Shown here one piece after another: positions 1-5,817 of a DNA stretch of 5,858 nt. The notes under the pieces were generated by a model. It searched no databases. It had not been told where the DNA came from and was given only the letters and a program-made list of their open reading frames with translations. Position 1 is the first letter of the stretch. Every line of letters starts with the position of its first letter. The position numbers and the translations under genes were made by a program. The stretch lies in the NCBI RefSeq assembly GCF_900764565.1, contig NZ_CAAFOM010000224.1, forward strand, positions 1-5,858, in the 5' to 3' direction. This DNA comes from an uncultured Catenibacterium sp. (lineage in GTDB: Bacteria > Bacillota_I > Bacilli_A > Erysipelotrichales > Coprobacillaceae).

Positions 1-168
1 GTAGGGTTGCTTCTGTGTGCAGCTAAGAATGATGAGGTGGTAGAGTATGCTATGAGCAGAACTATGTCACCGCTGTTGGTATCACAATATCAGCTACAGT
101 TACCAGATAAGGCAGTTCTTGAAAAGAAATTGCAACAACTGGTTAATATTCCACAGATTGAGGATTAA
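1..168 (+). CDS. C-terminal fragment of YhcG/DUF1016-type PDDEXK nuclease (5' end outside window)
   Basis: An open frame enters from the left edge and ends at TAA 166-168, giving the last 55 residues of a protein. The fragment begins VGLLLCAAKNDEVVEYAMSR and continues with a SQYQLQLPDKAVLEKKL segment. That is the recognisable C-terminus of the DUF1016/YhcG nuclease family, whose members typically read (I)GLLLC..KN..VVEYAL..., then ...YQ..LP....L...L. Full-length members are roughly 340-380 residues with an N-terminal DUF1016 domain and a C-terminal PDDEXK nuclease fold. They are often found near restriction-modification or other accessory genes (family knowledge). The catalytic residues lie upstream and cannot be checked. 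A likely terminator follows about 30 bp after the stop. Family recognition is from motif memory only. Confidence 0.72.
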   Translation, partial: VGLLLCAAKNDEVVEYAMSRTMSPLLVSQYQLQLPDKAVLEKKLQQLVNIPQIED

Positions 169-195
169 AAGAAATTTATAAAATAGTAAGTTAAG

Positions 196-231
196 AAGCC
201 GTTAGGGTTAAATACCTTAGCGGTTATTTTG
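196..231 (+). terminator. Likely rho-independent terminator of the DUF1016 gene
   Basis: The arm AAGCCGTTAGGG (196-207) pairs with CCTTAGCGGTT (215-225) across the 7-nt loop TTAAATA. The stem has about 11 pairs, with one bulged G (198) and two G-U wobbles. It is followed by ATTTTGT. It lies about 28 bp after the stop of the truncated nuclease gene, where a terminator is expected. The T-tract is short and the stem imperfect, so strength is uncertain. Confidence 0.55.
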
Positions 232-249
232 TGGTAATGGATAAAGAAA

Positions 250-450
250 GTGGACGATAAGCCAATGGTCATTCACACCAAGGAGAAAGCCAAGATACAT
301 GAGATGTATCTGGATGCATTGGATAAGCAGATGTAATCGTAAATACTGCCAATCTAAATCCAGTATGTGCAAGTGGCACGGACTTAGCAACAATATGATA
401 GGGAAGCTGTAGAATCACTTGAATGTATACAAGAAAAAGAGCCTGTCTAA
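250..450 (+). pseudogene. Coding-looking debris, unrecognised decayed gene(s)
   Basis: Two short stretches look like broken coding sequence. From GTG 250 (or ATG 265) to TAA 334-336 one frame reads KPMVIHTKEKAKIHEMYLDA, ending LDKQM. Its codons include several C/G-ending ones (GTC, CAC, ACC, AAG, GAG, GCC), unlike the AT-rich third positions of the operon to the right. A different frame from 388 to TAA 448-450 reads QQYDREAVESLECIQEKEPV and is preceded by an in-frame TAG at 385-387. Neither piece has an obvious ribosome binding site and I do not recognise either. They could be remnants of a mobile-element or phage gene carrying frameshifts. The TAGGGAAGCTGTAGAATCACTTGAA stretch near 399 faintly recalls tails of IS200/IS605-type elements, but I cannot show a transposase. 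Chance ORFs remain possible. Confidence 0.25.
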
Positions 451-463
451 TAATAGACAGGCC
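431..463 (-). terminator. Perfect 9-bp hairpin, minus-strand terminator
   Basis: GCCTGTCTA (441-449) and TAGACAGGC (454-462) are perfect inverted repeats around the 4-nt loop ATAA. Read on the minus strand, the stem is followed directly by TCTTTTTCTTG, a T-rich tract, so the intrinsic terminator works leftward. On the plus strand the 3' side is A-rich and not terminator-like. No intact minus-strand gene lies just upstream of it, because the HNH operon has its own terminator at 603-642. This hairpin may be a back-up terminator or belong to a gene now lost. Confidence 0.55.
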
Positions 464-484
464 AGACAAAAAGGAAAATATATT

Positions 485-565
485 ATGAAAAAAACATTCT
501 ATAAGTATACTAATAAATTCCTGATATCAATGCAATTGAATACAAAAAATCAAATAAAAATTTAA
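485..565 (+). CDS. Possible 26-residue small ORF, doubtful
   Basis: An ATG at 485 opens a 26-codon frame (MKKTFYKYTNKFLISMQLNT..., ending IKI) closed by TAA at 563-565. An AAGG (471-474) sits about 10 nt before the ATG, a usable though weak ribosome binding site. The bidirectional terminator at 603-642 would end such a transcript. The product is basic, has no convincing membrane segment and matches nothing I recognise. The region is so AT-rich that short ATG frames are expected by chance, and no promoter is evident. It is listed only because the position between two hairpins, with a ribosome binding site, is suggestive. Confidence 0.15.
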   Translation: MKKTFYKYTNKFLISMQLNTKNQIKI

Positions 566-602
566 AAATAAAACCCCTTATAAATATTATTTTATACAAA
601 CT

Positions 603-642
603 AAAAAAGCCTGGCGAGATGAGCATCTCAATAGGCTTTTTT
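603..642. terminator. Strong bidirectional terminator
   Basis: AAAAAAGCCT (603-612) pairs perfectly with AGGCTTTTTT (633-642). A second inner stem, GAGAT/ATCTC (616-620 with 625-629), closes on the loop GAGC. The A-run on the left and T-run on the right make it a good intrinsic terminator on both strands. On the minus strand it lies about 96 bp past the stop of the HNH gene and should end that operon. On the plus strand it would stop any transcript from the left region. Confidence 0.85.
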
Positions 643-738
643 ATCTAAGGAGTGTGCTTAATATCAATTAAGTTCCTCTATGATTATTGTAGAAAACTCT
701 ATTACTAAATTCAATACAATTCATAAATATAGAAAAAA
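643..738. other. AT-rich spacer after the HNH operon, nothing further seen
   Basis: This is the 3' untranslated stretch between the HNH stop codon and the bidirectional terminator. I see no ORF with a ribosome binding site, no repeat family and no RNA gene. The gene-less stretch from 169 to 738 as a whole therefore holds three hairpins, the decayed coding pieces at 250-450 and the doubtful small ORF at 485. Confidence 0.6.
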
Positions 739-1698
739 TTATAATTTCATTGAGAGATAGAACTGATCTACATAATTATGCATAATCGCAATATTCAGTT
801 CTTCCTTGTATTTACTATTGTTGATAGTTTCTACAAGATCTTTATTTCTCTGATTCAACTGTTCAATCACTTCTTTACTAGGAATGTGATTGGACTTAGA
901 AGAATTATGACTCTTAGATGTAAGTACTAGATTCCATATATCATCACTATACATAAATGACCAAGGAATCACATGATCGACACTAATATCATCAGGCTGT
1001 AATTCTTCTCCTGTATAGAAATCAATCGGTTTATTCATATTTTCAAGTAAGATATTTTTATATTTTGTGAGATTATTTCTTCTAATCTGATTATCAGAGA
1101 TACCTTTTACTTTAGATGTAATACGTGGGGCATTATTGAATTTCTCTAATAACTGTGCCCATTTATAATTGAGTAATTGTGATAGTACAAAGCCATATTC
1201 TTTCAATAAGAGTACCTGTTCTTTATCGATTGATATATAGAGATAATCCTTATTAAGAACATAAAGATTCTTAGTTTCCTTATTTACATTCATAAAACGC
1301 CAAGATACATCATCCTTCAGCTTTCTTGCACATTTCTTCAATACATTCGTATAAAAGTCTTCTTCTGTATTTAATACAAGCTCTGCCCTGTCAAACCAGG
1401 TAGGAATAGAAGATCTAGATAATTCTTTATACTTTTCAATAAGTAAATCAACCTGCTGAACTATGACAGGTTTCTTTTTGATATTAGATCCTTGTCTTAA
1501 ATTAAAGAAGAATGTCTGATTCCAATAATACTTCACCATCTTATGGGCTATCGCATCAAACGTAATCACATTATTTTCTTCAATGTGATTAAGAGTATAT
1601 ACATTCTCAAGAATAGCACGTCCCCAAGCCAACTTATATGTATTATCATTATTCATATACTCAATTACATCAAGCCAGTCCTGTATATACTTATTCAT
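739..1698 (-). CDS. HNH endonuclease-domain protein
   Basis: This is a 319-residue protein with a C-terminal HNH domain at about residues 224-272. The motif SVDHVIPWS gives the Asp241-His242 pair. NLVL follows with Asn256, and SHNSSKSN gives Asn265 and Lys268. This is the usual beta-beta-alpha-metal arrangement DH...N...N..K. The four cysteines that normally form the zinc knuckle (CxYCG and CxxCN) are replaced: Asp226 and Thr229 in DFYTG, Ser261 and His264 in SKSHN. The domain is therefore the Cys-less variant. Residues 1-220 are largely helical-looking with no motif I can name; they begin with a TYKLAWGRAILE segment typical of HNH proteins of this size. The ATG overlaps the end of the pyrophosphatase gene by 8 bp. 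Its ribosome binding site (GAGGAT, 6 nt upstream) is inside that gene, so translation is probably coupled. It probably acts on DNA in the cytoplasm. The biological role is unknown, and a defence function is only inference. Confidence 0.82.
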   Translation of the reverse strand: MNKYIQDWLDVIEYMNNDNTYKLAWGRAILENVYTLNHIEENNVITFDAIAHKMVKYYWNQTFFFNLRQGSNIKKKPVIVQQVDLLIEKYKELSRSSIPTWFDRAELVLNTEEDFYTNVLKKCARKLKDDVSWRFMNVNKETKNLYVLNKDYLYISIDKEQVLLLKEYGFVLSQLLNYKWAQLLEKFNNAPRITSKVKGISDNQIRRNNLTKYKNILLENMNKPIDFYTGEELQPDDISVDHVIPWSFMYSDDIWNLVLTSKSHNSSKSNHIPSKEVIEQLNQRNKDLVETINNSKYKEELNIAIMHNYVDQFYLSMKL

Positions 1699-2023
1699 AG
1701 GGATCCTCTACATATTCCAGATAGATTTTCTTATTAAAGGCACCATTATTGTGTGCCTTCTTTTCTTTGATAGTAAGTATTTCCTGATGATCAATATGAA
1801 GTATATTCTCTAGTGCTTCTAATACCTCTAATACATCCGCTATCTCTTTCTTAATATCTTCACCTTCAGCATCCATGACTTCATGACACTCTTCTAATAG
1901 TTTGTTTTTTAAACATTTTAGATATTCATCATTATCAAGTATTCTTGTTGCACAAGTCTTATGATCATTCTCTATGATTTCAGGAATACGATCTCTGACT
2001 AACTTATTATGGATATGTTTCAT
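1691..2023 (-). CDS. MazG-like / phosphoribosyl-ATP pyrophosphohydrolase-family NTP pyrophosphatase
   Basis: This small all-alpha NTP pyrophosphatase is expected to hydrolyse a nucleoside triphosphate to the monophosphate plus pyrophosphate. Numbered from the ATG at 2023, it carries NKLVRDRIPEII at residues 6-17, the hallmark N-terminus of the COG4997-type subfamily. The metal-binding signature is E44-E45-x-x-E48 followed by E60-x-x-D63 (LLEECHEV ... KKEIADVLEV). I chose the ATG at 2023 (110 residues) because GAGGTGAT, an 8-base match to the anti-SD, lies 4 nt before it and relatives begin MK..NKLVRDRIP. A longer 118-residue form from the ATG at 2047 (also preceded by GGGGGAG) is possible. 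It is the first gene of a two-gene operon with the HNH gene. It is not a histidine-biosynthesis HisE in context, since no his genes are near. A house-cleaning or phage-response role is inference. Confidence 0.85.
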   Translation of the reverse strand: MKHIHNKLVRDRIPEIIENDHKTCATRILDNDEYLKCLKNKLLEECHEVMDAEGEDIKKEIADVLEVLEALENILHIDHQEILTIKEKKAHNNGAFNKKIYLEYVEDPYE

Positions 2024-2077
2024 TGGCATCACCTCTTCATTAATCATACATCTCCCCCAATCATTATGAAAGTCACA

Positions 2078-2105
2078 TTGATAAAACTGTATGTTAAAAT
2101 GTCAC
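2078..2105 (-). promoter_or_regulatory. Candidate promoter of the pyrophosphatase-HNH operon
   Basis: On the minus strand, GTGACA (2105-2100) is separated by 16 bp from TATCAA (2083-2078), a plausible but weak sigma-A pair. It would start transcription near 2071 and give a leader of roughly 45 nt. A CATAAT at 2068-2063 is an alternative -10 with a poor -35. The two gene sets are divergent here, so a promoter must lie within 2024-2197, but the exact element is uncertain. Confidence 0.3.
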
Positions 2106-2139
2106 TAAAGGGCATTTTATTGCACGTATATATGAAGAA

Positions 2140-2170
2140 GGTTACCTTTTGTTGAAAGGGGTTACTTTGT
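2140..2170 (+). repeat. Pair of GGTTAC direct repeats 20 bp apart, candidate operator
   Basis: GGTTAC occurs at 2140-2145 and again at 2160-2165, exactly 20 bp (two helical turns) apart. Each copy is followed by a TTTGT (2148-2152 and 2166-2170). Between them CCTTT (2145-2149) and AAAGG (2155-2159) form a short inverted repeat. The block covers the -35 region and spacer of the promoter just upstream of the PRD activator gene, where an autoregulatory binding site would sit. No binding motif is established for this regulator, so the call is positional. Confidence 0.35.
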
Positions 2171-2175
2171 ATAAT
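2147..2175 (+). promoter_or_regulatory. Sigma-A promoter of the PTS operon
   Basis: A perfect -10 hexamer TATAAT lies at 2170-2175. The -35 is poor: TTTTGT at 2147-2152 has 17-bp spacing, while TTGTTG at 2149-2154 has only 15 bp. A good -10 with a weak -35 suits a promoter that needs an activator. Transcription would start near 2182, leaving only a 15-20 nt leader that is mostly the ribosome binding site AAGGAGG (2184-2190). There is thus no room for a leader antiterminator or riboswitch. Confidence 0.6.
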
Positions 2176-2197
2176 GTGATTGTAAGGAGGGAGAAAC

Positions 2198-4102
2198 GTG
2201 CGACTATATTCAATACTAAAAGAACTCAGAGACAATTCTAAATATCTGCCAACGAATTACTTTGTGACAAAATACAATGTTTCCAAAAGAACAATTCAAA
2301 ATGATATTTCTTATCTCATGCGCATTTCTCCACGTAAAGGATTCCTGCTTCATATGAAAAGAGAACAGGGATACTTATTAGAAATCACCAATGAAACATT
2401 ATTCAATGATTTCTTAGAAACATTAAATGAAACATTTTATGTTTCTACTAATGAAAGACCTGCGCATATATTATCATATCTTGCTATTCAAGATGACTAT
2501 ATCTCTATGAATAAGATTGCGGATATCTTCCAGGTCTCTAAGACAGTGATCAAGAATGATATGCATATCGTAGAAAGAATTGCGAAGGTATATCATTTTG
2601 AAATCGAAAAAAAGCAGCACTATGGTATTAAAATCAATGGGTCAGACCAGGATTTTAAGATGTACCTTACAGAAGAATATATTAATGGCAGCTTCTTTAT
2701 TCAAACAGCAGTCAATGATGTCACAAAGGATTTTAAGTTTGTCGAACAATCCTTTATAGGTTTACTAACACAGGAAAATGTGAATGTAAACTACAATGAG
2801 TTACTTAATATTACAGACTATATAAAAATCATGGTTTACAGTGCTTCTATTCATAATGAACAGGATGAAGATTATATATATCAGGATATTACAATCCATC
2901 GCTTAGCTAAAAAAGTGATTGATATGTTGAAAGGTCTCTATCATGTTGCGTTCGCTAATGAAAGCATTGATGGACTTGTTACAGTCTTAAATAAGAATCT
3001 TAGAAAACGTTTAGAGAATGTTGGTTTTAAATGTACCAACCTAGAAGAAGTCATCAATGACTTCTTAAAGAAGACAGATGAAATCTATGAAACAACATTC
3101 TTACAGGATGAAGACTTTAAGAAGATGTTATTAGTACATGTCACATTACTTATAGATCGTCTTCATGACAAGATTTCTTATAAGAATGAATTAGCCAATG
3201 AATTAAGTATTACTAATTCAGTCGTATTTAATATTGCTATACAGTTCTGTGATATGCTTCATGAACTCTATGATGTCAAACCAACCTTTGATGAAGTCGG
3301 TTTTGTGGCTATGCATTTTGCTGGACATATGGAAAAAGAAAAACAACAAAAACTACAGCTCTATGATCGTATTGGTGTGGTCTGTTCCTCTGGAGGAGGC
3401 AGTGCTTATATGATCAAACTGCAGATAGAATCACTTTTTCCAAAAGCAACAGTCAAGACATTCTCATTCTTACAGCAGGATGATTTATTAGATTATTGTC
3501 CTGACCTTGTATTTACAGTTATGCCGTTATCCTTTGATATCCAGGCACCTATTATTTATATCAAGGAATTACTAGATGATAAGGATTTACAGCGTATTAA
3601 GCAGATCCTACAGACAGATGATTATGATCCTTATACGTTGATTAATGATAAACCAATGTACCAGTCATTCTTCTCTAAAGACTTCTTTAAGATAGATGAA
3701 GATGATGATTATGAGAATTTGATTTATCGTATGGCCATTGAATTAGAAGAACAGGGCTATGGTAAGAAAGGATTTGCGAATCTTGTATTAGAACGTGAAT
3801 CCTATGTCAGTACGATTTATATGAATGGAATCTGTATTCCACATCCATTAGAAACAGATGCATTAAAGAACATGATATCTGTAAGAATCTTAAAGAAACC
3901 ATTTGAATCCCATGATAAAACAGTCAAGCTCGTATTCATGGTTTGTTTAAGAAAGGATCAGATAGAAATGTATAAGGTTCTTACAAAGAAGCTCTACGCA
4001 CTTATGCATGAACCAAAATATATAGAAAGAATTCTAGAAGTCCAGTCATTTGAAGAAATGATGGCAGTGTTAGATGAGTTAGGAGGTGTTCAACATGAAT
4101 GA
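2198..4102 (+). CDS. PRD-containing PTS-controlled transcription activator (LicR/ManR/FrvR-like)
   Basis: This 634-residue DNA-binding activator starts at GTG with a strong AAGGAGG 7 nt upstream. Domain order: a winged HTH at about 2-60 (VSKRTIQNDISYL); a second HTH at about 85-145 (FQVSKTVIKNDM); PRD1 at about 190-290; PRD2 at about 300-385, with His314 (LLVHVTLLIDRL) and His373 (EVGFVAMHF); an EIIB-like domain at about 391-480, with Cys396 in GVVCSSGGGSAYM; and an EIIA (fructose/mannitol-type) domain at about 495-630, with His549 in GICIPHP. Length and order match the LicR/ManR/FrvR class, in which PTS phosphorylation of PRD His, EIIB Cys and EIIA His sets activity (family knowledge). PRD1 appears to lack both usual histidines (Tyr208 and about Asn265 stand in their places), so control probably works through PRD2, EIIB and EIIA. 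It heads the operon it presumably activates, and its end overlaps the next gene by 8 bp. Confidence 0.9.
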   Translation: MRLYSILKELRDNSKYLPTNYFVTKYNVSKRTIQNDISYLMRISPRKGFLLHMKREQGYLLEITNETLFNDFLETLNETFYVSTNERPAHILSYLAIQDDYISMNKIADIFQVSKTVIKNDMHIVERIAKVYHFEIEKKQHYGIKINGSDQDFKMYLTEEYINGSFFIQTAVNDVTKDFKFVEQSFIGLLTQENVNVNYNELLNITDYIKIMVYSASIHNEQDEDYIYQDITIHRLAKKVIDMLKGLYHVAFANESIDGLVTVLNKNLRKRLENVGFKCTNLEEVINDFLKKTDEIYETTFLQDEDFKKMLLVHVTLLIDRLHDKISYKNELANELSITNSVVFNIAIQFCDMLHELYDVKPTFDEVGFVAMHFAGHMEKEKQQKLQLYDRIGVVCSSGGGSAYMIKLQIESLFPKATVKTFSFLQQDDLLDYCPDLVFTVMPLSFDIQAPIIYIKELLDDKDLQRIKQILQTDDYDPYTLINDKPMYQSFFSKDFFKIDEDDDYENLIYRMAIELEEQGYGKKGFANLVLERESYVSTIYMNGICIPHPLETDALKNMISVRILKKPFESHDKTVKLVFMVCLRKDQIEMYKVLTKKLYALMHEPKYIERILEVQSFEEMMAVLDELGGVQHE

Positions 4103-5138
4103 TGAATTACTTAAAAGACTCAGTGATGCAGATAGTATTGCATCATGTGAAGATGAAGTAAGAAATATTCTCTATCATGAATTAAAAGATTATTGTGACG
4201 AAGTCTATTGTGACTCTTTAGGCAGTGTGATTTTTCATAAAAAGGGATGTAGTTTAAATCCTTTAAAGATCATGTTCTGTGCACATATGGATGAAGTCGG
4301 ATTTGAAGTGAGATATATCTCAGATATTGGTTTCCTCTATTTAATGCCATTAGGTGGTGTGTTAGATAAGAGTAAGGAAATGCAGATTGTGCGTGTGACA
4401 ACAACTGATGGACGTAAGTATGAAGGTTTACTCAATGTAACTAAGGATAGTAGTGGCCAGGTGAAAGATATGTATGTGGATATTGGCTGTGAAACAGCCC
4501 AGGAAGTCAAAGACCTTGGTATTTCTATTGGTGATATGGTCTGCTTTGCATCAAGTATGCGCAAGATTCAGTCCAATGTTTATATGGGTAAAGCCATGGA
4601 TGACCGTTCAGGATGTTATGTACTTGCAGAAGCATTAAAACAGGTGAAGTTCAATGAACATGACTTATACTTCGTTGCAACAAGTAGTGAAGAAGTCGGT
4701 GTACGTGGTGCAAGAACAGCAACACATCTCATTAATCCAGATATCGTATATGCGATTGATGTTGCAAACAATCCAGAACTTGTAAAGAACTATACAAATA
4801 CCCGTCTAATTGGCCATGGTCCAATGATTGTACATTATGATAAAACAATGGCCCCTAATAGAAAACTATTGGCTTATGTCAAAGAAGTAGCTGATAAGAA
4901 TAACATTCCTTATCAGTGCGATATGTTGAAGGGTGGAGGAACAGATGCAGGTAATGCCCATTTAGAAGCCGGAGGACGCTTAGCACTTGTATTAGGTATT
5001 CCACTACGTTATTGTCATGGATCTTATTCAATGGTTCATAGCAATGACTTACAGCATTTGATTCAATTGATTTGTAAATTAATACAAATAGATAATTCAC
5101 AATATCAGGCAATGACAACATTTATTACGGAGGGTTAA
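4095..5138 (+). CDS. M42 family metallo-aminopeptidase (FrvX/SgcX/YpdE-like)
   Basis: This 347-residue dinuclear-metal aminopeptidase is cytoplasmic; there is no signal peptide, and M42 enzymes usually form dodecameric TET particles. The metal site is intact: His64 (CAHMDEVGF), Asp169 bridging (MDDRSG), catalytic-base Glu199 and ligand Glu200 (SSEEVGVRGA), Asp222 (AIDVA) and His308 (RYCHGS). GGGTDAGNAH at 280-289 is also family-typical. I chose the ATG at 4095 because AGGAGG (4081-4086) is 8 nt upstream; an in-frame GTG at 4086 overlaps that site and is unlikely. It overlaps the regulator gene by 8 bp and precedes the EIIA gene by 4 bp. E. coli frvX, sgcX and ypdE also lie in PTS gene clusters, so this is a recurrent association. 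The real substrate is unknown, and cellulase/endoglucanase labels given to some M42 members should not be transferred. Confidence 0.92.
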   Translation: MNDELLKRLSDADSIASCEDEVRNILYHELKDYCDEVYCDSLGSVIFHKKGCSLNPLKIMFCAHMDEVGFEVRYISDIGFLYLMPLGGVLDKSKEMQIVRVTTTDGRKYEGLLNVTKDSSGQVKDMYVDIGCETAQEVKDLGISIGDMVCFASSMRKIQSNVYMGKAMDDRSGCYVLAEALKQVKFNEHDLYFVATSSEEVGVRGARTATHLINPDIVYAIDVANNPELVKNYTNTRLIGHGPMIVHYDKTMAPNRKLLAYVKEVADKNNIPYQCDMLKGGGTDAGNAHLEAGGRLALVLGIPLRYCHGSYSMVHSNDLQHLIQLICKLIQIDNSQYQAMTTFITEG

Positions 5139-5142
5139 GAAC

Positions 5143-5463
5143 ATGACTGAAATGGAAAGACAGATTATCGGAATCATTTCTTCAGCAGGACAAAGCAAAT
5201 CTTTGGCTTTTGAAGCATTGAAGAAAGTAAAAACAGGAGAATATGATGAAGCAAGAAGACTACTAGACGAAGCAAGAAAAGTAGATATCGAAGCACATTC
5301 TATTCAGACTAAGCTTATTCAGGCTGAAATGTCAGACACTGAAGAAAAGCCAGTCATTGGGTTATTAATGGTTCATGCCCAGGACCATTATATGACATCT
5401 CAATTAGCAAGGGATTTAATTGAGGAGTTAATAACAATCTTTGAAGCAAAGGAGGGAAAGTAA
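5143..5463 (+). CDS. PTS lactose/cellobiose-family EIIA component
   Basis: This 106-residue cytoplasmic phosphocarrier takes phosphate from HPr and passes it to the EIIB encoded next. It matches the Lac-type EIIA fold, a three-helix protein that forms trimers. The active histidine is His78 in LLMVHAQDHYMT, with Asp81 as the metal ligand at the trimer core and His82 also conserved in the family. The helical stretches SSAGQSKSLAFEALKKVKTG and YDEARRLLDEARKVDIEAH are typical. GGAGG (5129-5133) lies 9 nt before the ATG and within the end of the peptidase gene, whose stop is 4 bp upstream. An in-frame ATG at 5152 is less well placed. Substrate class (beta-glucoside, chitobiose, lactose or other) cannot be read from EIIA. 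Confidence 0.93.
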   Translation: MTEMERQIIGIISSAGQSKSLAFEALKKVKTGEYDEARRLLDEARKVDIEAHSIQTKLIQAEMSDTEEKPVIGLLMVHAQDHYMTSQLARDLIEELITIFEAKEGK

Positions 5464-5465
5464 AA

Positions 5466-5798
5466 ATGAAAATCGTTTTATGTTGTGCTGGTGGTTTTTC
5501 AACAACTATGTTGATGGATAACATGAAAGCTGTCGTTAAAAAGAGTGCAAAGTTAAATGAAGATGACTTCAGCTTTATTGCGATTCCAGTAGATATCTTA
5601 CAGAGCGAAGTGGAAGACTGCGATGTATTAGTTATTGGACCACAGATTGCGCATAAATTGGACTACATCAAGCCAATTATTGAACCATACCATATTCCAT
5701 ATGTAATCGTTGATCAGGAAGTATATGGAAAAATGGATGGTGCAACTGTTATGAAACAGGTATTAATCGCACGTAGAAAAGCAGATATGGCAAAATAA
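5466..5798 (+). CDS. PTS lactose/cellobiose-family EIIB component
   Basis: This 110-residue cytoplasmic phosphotransfer protein carries phosphate on a cysteine and donates it to the sugar during EIIC transport. The N-terminal P-loop reads MKIVLCCAGGFSTTM. By the C-x-x-G-x-S-T pattern Cys7 is the phosphorylated residue, and Cys6 next to it is an extra cysteine. VLVIGPQIAHKLDYIK (about residues 55-70) and the C-terminal YGKMDGATVM are characteristic of the lac/cellobiose EIIB family. It is full length. The start lies 2 bp after the EIIA stop, with AAAGGAGGG about 10 nt upstream. The IIA-IIB order on separate short genes is common for cellobiose-type systems, with EIIC expected next. Confidence 0.93.
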   Translation: MKIVLCCAGGFSTTMLMDNMKAVVKKSAKLNEDDFSFIAIPVDILQSEVEDCDVLVIGPQIAHKLDYIKPIIEPYHIPYVIVDQEVYGKMDGATVMKQVLIARRKADMAK

Positions 5799-5817
5799 AA
5801 AAATTGGAGGGACGCAA

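Noticed and set aside
340..460. IS200/IS605 right end or omega-RNA scaffold
   Set aside because: Only a vague resemblance of a few words near 395-425. There is no transposase or TnpB frame and no testable terminal structure, so it is kept as unclassified debris.
269..469. 66-codon minus-strand ORF
   Set aside because: No ribosome binding site or recognisable domain. It reads through the terminator-like hairpin and opposes the coding-like pieces; it looks like a chance frame.
1543..1737. Plus-strand ORF inside the HNH/pyrophosphatase genes
   Set aside because: Antisense shadow of the two well-supported minus-strand genes; its isoleucine-rich content reflects the complement of AT-rich codons.
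2109..2124. Sigma-54-like -24/-12 element (GG at 2110-2111 and TTGCA at 2120-2124 with correct spacing)
   Set aside because: The CAC part of the -24 box is missing, and the regulator is a LicR/ManR-type protein without the AAA+ domain that sigma-54 activation requires. The perfect TATAAT at 2170 explains the promoter better.
2144..2160. Possible RNA antiterminator (RAT) hairpin before the PRD gene
   Set aside because: The 5-bp hairpin lies upstream of the predicted transcription start, no terminator follows it, and the regulator has HTH domains and not a CAT RNA-binding domain.
2044..2235. Minus-strand ORF across the divergent intergenic region
   Set aside because: It would overlap the promoter region and the start of the PRD gene and has no family signature.
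4086..4094. GTG start giving a 350-residue M42 protein
   Set aside because: The GTG overlaps the AGGAGG ribosome binding site that serves the ATG at 4095, and no other ribosome binding site precedes it.
4337..4564. Minus-strand ORF inside the M42 gene (a similar one lies at 4879-5121)
   Set aside because: Both are antisense shadows of an intact peptidase with all catalytic residues, and neither has a ribosome binding site.
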